Shown: positions 25,558 to 32,581 of the stretch, piece after piece
How the letters are laid out: the number at the start of each line of letters is the position of its first letter
Position numbering within the stretch: position 1 is the first letter of the stretch
DNA from: Oscillospiraceae bacterium
GTDB lineage: Bacteria > Bacillota > Clostridia > Saccharofermentanales > Saccharofermentanaceae
Direction of reading: 5' to 3'
Assembly (NCBI GenBank): GCA_902776845.1
Contig: CACYRM010000009.1
Span: 1-32,581 of the forward strand
DNA: 32,581 nt
Position numbers and translations under genes: made by a program
The notes under the pieces: model-generated
Database searches by the model: none
The model's input: the letters and a program-made list of their open reading frames with translations, nothing else
Told to the model about the DNA's origin: nothing

Positions 25558-26905
25558 TAAACGGGACAGAACAAAGCACGGAAGCGCCTCCGTTTTTCTC
25601 TCGCTGATCCTTTCCGCGCTGATACTGGTCGAATGCACATTCGTTGCTTTTGTATGGAATCTTGATTATGCGCTGAGTGTGAATACGGCGCTCAAGACAC
25701 AGATCGACTCGATATTGAGTGATTACAACAGACAGCTCTTCGAGGTCTATGGAATATACGCTTTTACAAAGGACGAGATAGATGACGAATGCTTCTACAA
25801 AGCTCTGGAGAGTAACGGTCTTGAATCCGGTTCGACTTTATTTGTGACTTCGCGCTCAAGATTTACGGCGGACGATCTGAAGAAAGCAATCAATTCTTAC
25901 TACTGGTACAGGGGGACGGGGATAAGTGTTAAGTCAGTTGTTGAAGACTATTCCCAGCTGATCCTCGGTCTTGATGAGAGCGGGGTTCTGGCAAAGGTCG
26001 GCGAATTTATGGAGAGTCCTGCCGCAGGTTATCTCTCGGATATTATAAAAGGCTCGGAAACAGCAGAAGAATGGATCGGCAAAGCCGGTGATGTGCTGAA
26101 TCTGGAAGATCTTCTCGAAGAAGCCGCCGATATGGATTCCATAAGCGCGGATTACAAGGAAGCTATAAAGGACTTCGATATCGATATTGATATCGATATC
26201 GCGGAATGGGAAGCTCTTCTTGATACGATGTCGGATCTGGAGAACGTTATGGATCAGTTAACGGATATGTCAGATCCGGTCATGACAAAACTCTCCGTTG
26301 CGCATTACTGTTCCCACAATTTTGACTGCTGTTTCTCGCCGGAAGGGGATTCATCGATAACCGGAACAGAATTTAAAGCTATTCACGGCGATAAAAAATA
26401 TGATTCGGAATACATAATAACCGGTATCGAAGGGCTGCCGGGCGCTTTTGTCGTGGAATACTTTATGTCACGTATTCTGATAGTTTCCAATATCCTTAAG
26501 GATTATGCGGACGAGAAATTCAGGAACACGATGGAGGTCCTGGGAGAGATCATTTCCGCGATCATCCTGGTGGTAAGCGAAGGGGCTGCGGACATAGATC
26601 CGCGTCTGATAGCCGCGGGACTGACTTATTTCTGTGCGGTGGTTCAGTCATTAAAGGACCTGATAATGATAGTTCAGGGCAAGAGTGTGGTCATATTCGA
26701 ATACGAGGATACGGAGATCATTACTTTCGATTACAGGGATTTCCTTAATCTATTCTGTCTTCTTGTTCCTGAGGAGGATCTTCTGGAAAGATCGCACGAG
26801 ATACTTAAAAGGGACTATGGAAAGCTCTATAAAGGGGTAACGCTTGAAGCTGATTTCAGAGGAAACAGATACACTCTCGAAAAGTCATATCAGCTCTATG
26901 AATAA
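25544..26905 (+). CDS. TadG-like / DUF5702-type surface protein
   Basis: The 453-aa product has a short basic N-terminus (KRDRTKHGSASVF) and one membrane helix at about residues 16-40 (FLSLILSALILVECTFVAF), then a large exported region. Proteins of this form (GSxSVFLSLIL followed by DYALSVNTALKTQIDSILSDYN) occur in clostridial Tad-like loci and are annotated DUF5702 or TadG-like. The middle is helical and acidic, with an Asp-Ile repeat at residues 212-219. A second hydrophobic stretch lies at about 332-375. Glu is absent at +5 after the Gly, unlike pseudopilins. AAAGGAGG lies ahead of ATG 25544 inside the preceding gene. No assembly ATPase (TadA) or TadB/C is in the window. Function is inferred only. 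Confidence 0.55.
   Translation: MRRINKRDRTKHGSASVFLSLILSALILVECTFVAFVWNLDYALSVNTALKTQIDSILSDYNRQLFEVYGIYAFTKDEIDDECFYKALESNGLESGSTLFVTSRSRFTADDLKKAINSYYWYRGTGISVKSVVEDYSQLILGLDESGVLAKVGEFMESPAAGYLSDIIKGSETAEEWIGKAGDVLNLEDLLEEAADMDSISADYKEAIKDFDIDIDIDIAEWEALLDTMSDLENVMDQLTDMSDPVMTKLSVAHYCSHNFDCCFSPEGDSSITGTEFKAIHGDKKYDSEYIITGIEGLPGAFVVEYFMSRILIVSNILKDYADEKFRNTMEVLGEIISAIILVVSEGAADIDPRLIAAGLTYFCAVVQSLKDLIMIVQGKSVVIFEYEDTEIITFDYRDFLNLFCLLVPEEDLLERSHEILKRDYGKLYKGVTLEADFRGNRYTLEKSYQLYE
26177..26200 (+). repeat. Four GATATC/GATATT hexamers encoding (Asp-Ile)4
   Basis: A 24-bp run of GATATC-type hexamers in the TadG-like gene encodes Asp-Ile repeated four times. It is near-palindromic because GATATC is its own reverse complement. 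It stays in frame, so it is probably a slippage-prone coding repeat. Confidence 0.7.
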
Positions 26906-26920
26906 AAGGAGGCAGGTGCC

Positions 26921-27952
26921 ATGAATGCTCAAAAAGTCAGTAAAAGAGGGCAGATCGCGCTCGAGGCCGCAATAGCATTTTCCATTGTGCTTGTCCTTCT
27001 TGCGGCTGTTATAAGCTCAATGGATCTTTACCGGACCGATATCCTTATGCGGAGATCAGTCGAACAAACCTGTGAGAAGATGTCTCTTCTTTATCCGGTC
27101 TCTGTGCCGGCGTCGGATCTTATGTCTGCTGCCGTAAACGCTTTTCCGGATCTCGGAATAGGCGATATAAAAGGCGCTGATGTTATCTCAAAAGCCGTTT
27201 CTGTCGGAATGGGGGCGGATAATGCCACGGGAAATAATGTGAAAGAACTGATACTTCAGGGATTATTCTCCTACACGATGGAAAAGCAGATCAGGGAAGC
27301 CTTCATTGAAAGGAACGGAGGGTCTGATTTTTTTATGCCTGATGATATTCAGGTGTTTTTCGAGATCAGCGATACACATCATATAATCGAAGTCACAACG
27401 GAATACTCCGTAAAGACGTTGGCGGGCAGGAAAAGCAGAAGTATCTATTCAGTCATACCGCTGTATGGCGATCCCGTCCTTACGCTTCACGACAAGCAGG
27501 ACAGTGATGCTCCTGCTGCTGAGGAGAATAATGAGAACAAGGGTGATATCTGGTCCAAGAGCAATTTTGACAGGGGAGACGATTTCAGAGACCTTTTCGG
27601 TGCCAATCTTCCGAAAACATTTCCCGTAATAGACGTTGTCGACGGAGGCGAGATCACCGCAATAAGAAGTATTGACCTCACATCGCCATATTATCAGGAT
27701 GTTTCACTGATCGAGAAGACAATAATGCAGGATATCAAGGAGCTGAGCAATTTCGAGCCTCAGTCGGCGAATATAAACGGGCAGGTCTATACTGTGGATC
27801 ATATCGATTCCAGACATCTTACTGTTATAATACCTGAAAACTCCGGCGTGATCGCTAAAGAGACCGTTGATGAACTCAAAGGATATGCCCTTGTTAACGG
27901 CGTTATCCTTGAGATATGCGAGTACGGGACCTCTGAGAGGTACGTTACATAG
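26921..27952 (+). CDS. TadE-like protein with type IV prepilin-like N-terminus
   Basis: The 343-aa protein begins MNAQKVSKRGQIALEAAIAF. Gly10 followed by Gln-Ile-Ala-Leu-Glu puts Glu at +5, matching the prepilin peptidase rule, and an aliphatic helix follows to about residue 31. The exported part (about 300 residues) is mixed alpha/beta, with an acidic Asn/Glu-rich stretch around 188-205 (SDAPAAEENNENKGD). The C-terminal ~100 residues are not recognised. AAAGGAGG precedes ATG 26921, 16 bp after the previous stop, so it is co-transcribed with the two genes before it. Likely a minor pseudopilin or surface protein of a Tad/Flp-like system; the prepilin peptidase and ATPase must lie elsewhere, if present. 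Confidence 0.6.
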   Translation: MNAQKVSKRGQIALEAAIAFSIVLVLLAAVISSMDLYRTDILMRRSVEQTCEKMSLLYPVSVPASDLMSAAVNAFPDLGIGDIKGADVISKAVSVGMGADNATGNNVKELILQGLFSYTMEKQIREAFIERNGGSDFFMPDDIQVFFEISDTHHIIEVTTEYSVKTLAGRKSRSIYSVIPLYGDPVLTLHDKQDSDAPAAEENNENKGDIWSKSNFDRGDDFRDLFGANLPKTFPVIDVVDGGEITAIRSIDLTSPYYQDVSLIEKTIMQDIKELSNFEPQSANINGQVYTVDHIDSRHLTVIIPENSGVIAKETVDELKGYALVNGVILEICEYGTSERYVT

Positions 27953-27965
27953 GATTCCGCCTTTA

Positions 27966-27994
27966 TTGTATTAAAATAAATAATGCGTTATTAT
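27966..27994 (+). promoter_or_regulatory. Possible promoter upstream of the small membrane protein-TrpR-like-secA unit
   Basis: TTGTAT at 27966-27971 and TATTAT at 27989-27994 are 17 bp apart, 27 bp before the TTG start at 28022. The -35 match is modest (three of six). No terminator is visible after the TadE-like gene, so read-through remains possible. Confidence 0.45.
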
Positions 27995-28021
27995 GTATGA
28001 GTATGTTTGGAGGTAAGAACA

Positions 28022-28255
28022 TTGAAACATGATAACAGCGTAAGGCGTCCGAGTCTTGCTAATTCAAAGATAACAACGGACAAGACCGCTTCGCTTTCCA
28101 TAGGGGATTCCTTAAGGAAAGCTAAGACCAACCTGATCTTTTCCAGACTCCTTCTGGGAATTCTTGTTGTGCTTGCTGTCACCGCGTTTTTCGTAGCAGT
28201 CTATATGGGATATGCGCAGCCTCTTTGGGATTACATTATGAGAGTCGTATCTTGA
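28022..28255 (+). CDS. Small single-pass membrane protein, unknown function
   Basis: I do not recognise this 77-aa protein. The N-terminal 40 residues are polar and basic (KHDNSVRRPSLANSKITTDK), then one membrane helix at about residues 43-65 (LLLGILVVLAVTAFFVAVYM), and a short exported tail (QPLWDYIMRVVS). The start TTG 28022 is chosen because GGAGG at 28009-28013 is eight bases upstream; an earlier TTG at 28007 overlaps that site. It lies 21 bp before the TrpR-like gene and so is probably co-transcribed with it and secA. Size and topology resemble many uncharacterised clostridial small proteins. Confidence 0.65.
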   Translation: MKHDNSVRRPSLANSKITTDKTASLSIGDSLRKAKTNLIFSRLLLGILVVLAVTAFFVAVYMGYAQPLWDYIMRVVS

Positions 28256-28276
28256 TATTCGGATAAAGGAAATAAA

Positions 28277-28699
28277 ATGGACGACATTAAGGACACTCAT
28301 TTTACGGAAAGCGAATTGGAGGAACTGACAGATCTTTACAATGCCATGCTGACTATGAGAGACAGTTCTGAGATGCATAAGTTCTTTGTGGATCTCTGCT
28401 CGATAAATGAGCTTCACTCGTTTCTTCACCGTTGGCAGATAGTAAGAAGGATCGAACAGGGCAAGAGTTACGAGGAGATCATTAAAGAGATCTCACCCGC
28501 TGAGGAAAAAGAAGATCCCAAGGCGGAAACGGAAAAGAAATCCACAGGCAGAGCTCGCGGTAAAGCCAGGTCCAAGACCAAGGTGAGTTCCACGACGATC
28601 TCGAGGGTAAAGAACTGTTATGTCAATCCGGAAGGCGGATACAGGACGGCTCTTAACAGGCTCAAGGAAGCTGCCGAGAAAAATAATGAAGAAAAGTAA
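28277..28699 (+). CDS. YerC/TrpR-like DNA-binding protein with an insertion in its HTH
   Basis: The 140-aa protein follows the YerC/YecD family: ELTDLYNAMLTMRDS, then FFVDLCSINELHSF, then GKSYEEIIKEIS (first HTH helix) and TTISRVKNCYVNPEGGYRTAL (recognition helix and C-terminal part). In typical members a three-residue turn (GAS) joins the two helices. Here about 30 residues (74-103) are inserted: first acidic (AEEKEDPKAETE), then basic (GRARGKARSKTK). The reading frame is intact and both helices are present. YerC-like proteins are related to the trp repressor but their ligand and targets are mostly unknown. AAAGGA precedes ATG 28277. It ends 12 bp before secA. Start and frame are certain; DNA-binding ability with the insertion is not. 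Confidence 0.8.
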   Translation: MDDIKDTHFTESELEELTDLYNAMLTMRDSSEMHKFFVDLCSINELHSFLHRWQIVRRIEQGKSYEEIIKEISPAEEKEDPKAETEKKSTGRARGKARSKTKVSSTTISRVKNCYVNPEGGYRTALNRLKEAAEKNNEEK

Positions 28700-28711
28700 T
28701 GAAGGTACAAG

Positions 28712-31507
<2,796 letters not shown>

Positions 31508-31534
31508 GGCTTGATCTTAGAAATATGTAATCAT

Positions 31535-31577
31535 ACGGGGCATTTCAAATAATGATTGAGATGCCCCGTTATTTTTT
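31535..31577 (+). terminator. Intrinsic terminator after secA
   Basis: ACGGGGCATTTCAA at 31535-31548 pairs with TTGAGATGCCCCGT at 31556-31569 (fourteen base pairs with one wobble), loop about 7 nt, followed by TATTTTTT at 31570-31577. Confidence 0.95.
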
Positions 31578-31588
31578 CCTGGAAACAA

Positions 31589-31678
31589 TGCAATTATGTC
31601 CTGTAAACGAGCGCGAAAATTGCACAAAAAGACCTTTTTGTGCAATTCTGTCCGCAAATAGGATATGAAAATTGCACA
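31589..31678 (+). repeat. Two copies of a 52-bp module built on inverted TGCAATT/AATTGCA arms
   Basis: TGCAATTnTGTCC occurs at 31589-31601 and 31641-31653, and GAAAATTGCACA at 31615-31626 and 31667-31678; both pairs are exactly 52 bp apart. In each copy the arms TGCAATT and AATTGCA face each other across 22 bp, and the 13 inner bases differ between copies. The right arm of copy 1 and left arm of copy 2 also form a perfect 13-bp hairpin, 31618-31630 with 31635-31647 (loop GACC). It lies between the secA terminator and the punA -35, so it is best read as a tandem operator; no protein is known to me for it. Confidence 0.75.
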
Positions 31679-31693
31679 GCCTGATAATCTGCC

Positions 31694-31723
31694 TTGTATC
31701 TTTTGATATCTTAAATATATAAT
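31694..31723 (+). promoter_or_regulatory. Promoter predicting a leaderless purine nucleoside phosphorylase mRNA
   Basis: TTGTAT at 31694-31699 and a perfect TATAAT at 31718-31723, 18 bp apart. The -10 ends six bases before the ATG at 31730, so the transcript would start at or within a base or two of the start codon. No Shine-Dalgarno site exists in TGTCCC, which fits. Confidence 0.65.
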
Positions 31724-31729
31724 TGTCCC

Positions 31730-32575
31730 ATGATTACAGATATTTCAGAATTTATTAAACGCGTTGACGGCGCTGCTGATCATATCAGGAGCGTATTGCC
31801 GGATGGCGTGATCCCGTCTGTCTGTATAGTTTTGGGTTCGGGTCTGGGACCGCTTTCTTCGATGGCAGAGGAGGCCATTGAGATACCCTATAAGGATATA
31901 CCCGGATTCCCCGTATCCACAGCTCCCGGACATAAGGGTTCGCTCATTATCGGCAAACTTTCAGGAAAGACCGTTTTCATGATGAACGGAAGATTCCACT
32001 ACTATGAAGGCTATCCTATGGAGACGGTAACTTTCTATGTAAGAGTCATGGGAAGACTGGGCGTAAAGGCACTCCTTCTGACCAATGCTTCCGGCGGCAT
32101 CAATCTCGATATGAAGGTGCCGGAACTGGTAGCTATCACGGATCATCTGTCATTTAATGCGGAACCGGTGCTGAGGGGACCCAATATCCCTGAATTCGGC
32201 ACAAGGTTTCCCGATCAGTGCCATGTATACGATCCCGAGCTTACGGATACGCTGGTAAATTGTGCCCGTGATCTTAAGATAAGGATCAGCAGAGGTGTTT
32301 ATGCCTACAGCAAGGGCCCGCAGTATGAGACTCCGGCAGAGATCAGGGCTTTAAGGATCCTTGGTGCTGACTGCGTCGGAATGTCAACGGTACCCGAGGC
32401 AATAGCCGCTTCACATATGGGTATCAGAGTAGCTGCTATGTCATGCATTACCAATATGGCAGCAGGTATCTCAGGCAATCCGCTGTCTGAGCAGGAGGTC
32501 CTTGATAATGCTGCTCTGGCTTCTGAAAACAGCTGCGCGCTCGTTAAAGAGTTTGTAAAAAGAATTAATCCATGA
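31730..32575 (+). CDS. punA: Purine nucleoside phosphorylase (trimeric, low-molecular-mass type)
   Basis: It phosphorolyses guanosine/inosine-type nucleosides to the base and ribose-1-phosphate. The 281-aa protein has the phosphate loop LGSGLGPL at about residue 36, the IPGFPVSTAPGHKG segment (His in the phosphate site), NGRFHYYEGY, the LLTNASGGIN motif, and the base-site GPQYETPAEIR and GMSTVPEAI. Only one start is sensible: the next Met is past the phosphate loop. The start lacks a ribosome site and follows a -10 by six bases. After the TGA at 32573-32575 comes AAGGAGA, the ribosome site of a further gene outside the window, so punA leads an operon. Confidence 0.95.
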   Translation: MITDISEFIKRVDGAADHIRSVLPDGVIPSVCIVLGSGLGPLSSMAEEAIEIPYKDIPGFPVSTAPGHKGSLIIGKLSGKTVFMMNGRFHYYEGYPMETVTFYVRVMGRLGVKALLLTNASGGINLDMKVPELVAITDHLSFNAEPVLRGPNIPEFGTRFPDQCHVYDPELTDTLVNCARDLKIRISRGVYAYSKGPQYETPAEIRALRILGADCVGMSTVPEAIAASHMGIRVAAMSCITNMAAGISGNPLSEQEVLDNAALASENSCALVKEFVKRINP

Positions 32576-32581
32576 AGGAGA
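32575..32581 (+). promoter_or_regulatory. Ribosome binding site of a gene beyond the window
   Basis: AAGGAGA overlaps the last base of the punA stop codon, at the edge of the window. It implies another gene starts within about ten bases downstream, co-transcribed with punA. Confidence 0.6.

Noticed and set aside
31618..31647. Hairpin upstream of punA as a second intrinsic terminator
   Set aside because: No T-run follows it on either side beyond the A/T pairs within the stem, and a strong terminator already sits at 31535-31577; the 52-bp repeat explains it better.

Overview
This looks like a conserved chromosomal segment from a low-to-medium G+C anaerobic Firmicute of the class Clostridia. 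Placement is inferred from gene content: a Phe T-box leader on pheST, an RqcH (NFACT) homologue, a SecA with a C-terminal SEC-C zinc motif, a YerC/TrpR-like regulator, Tad-like genes and strong AGGAGG-type ribosome sites. I cannot name the genus. No phage, insertion sequence, CRISPR array, rRNA or tRNA gene was seen.

Layout. (1) 1-762: C-terminal part of a pyrimidine-nucleoside phosphorylase. (2) 759-3754, plus strand: its own promoter, then ruvC, ruvA, ruvB and queH, packed tightly. (3) 3733-9252, minus strand: engB, a tandem pair of 401-aa PRPP-synthetase-like genes behind their own promoter, a small two-helix membrane protein, and rqcH, whose 3' end overlaps queH tail to tail. (4) 9364-14196, plus strand: comEC, a GH25 muramidase lipoprotein, and holA. 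(5) 14250-19926: promoter, NADP-isocitrate dehydrogenase, a small SEC-C protein, mreC, mreD and a PBP2-type transpeptidase. (6) 20006-21102: a methylglyoxal-synthase-like protein overlapping a metallo-beta-lactamase-fold hydrolase. (7) 21108-24999: promoter, T-box leader, pheS, pheT, terminator. (8) 25000-27952: a structured leader and three genes resembling the pseudopilin side of a Tad/Flp system. (9) 27966-31577: a small membrane protein, a TrpR-like regulator with an insertion inside its helix-turn-helix, secA and a strong terminator. (10) 31589-32575: a duplicated inverted-repeat module and promoter in front of a purine nucleoside phosphorylase.

Most genes are housekeeping: recombination, translation and ribosome rescue, elongasome cell wall synthesis, secretion and nucleoside salvage. 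The parts that deserve a second look are (a) the second PRPP-synthetase paralogue, which has lost the catalytic Lys/Arg pair of its flexible loop while its neighbour keeps it; (b) the MGS-like protein, which keeps the fold but lacks nearly all family catalytic residues and is translationally coupled to a metallohydrolase; (c) the 52-bp duplicated inverted-repeat module upstream of the purine nucleoside phosphorylase, whose promoter predicts a leaderless mRNA; (d) the TrpR/YerC-like protein with a charged insertion in its DNA-binding motif; and (e) the stand-alone TadE/TadG-like trio behind a structured leader. I did not find a clearly novel multi-gene defence or mobile system.
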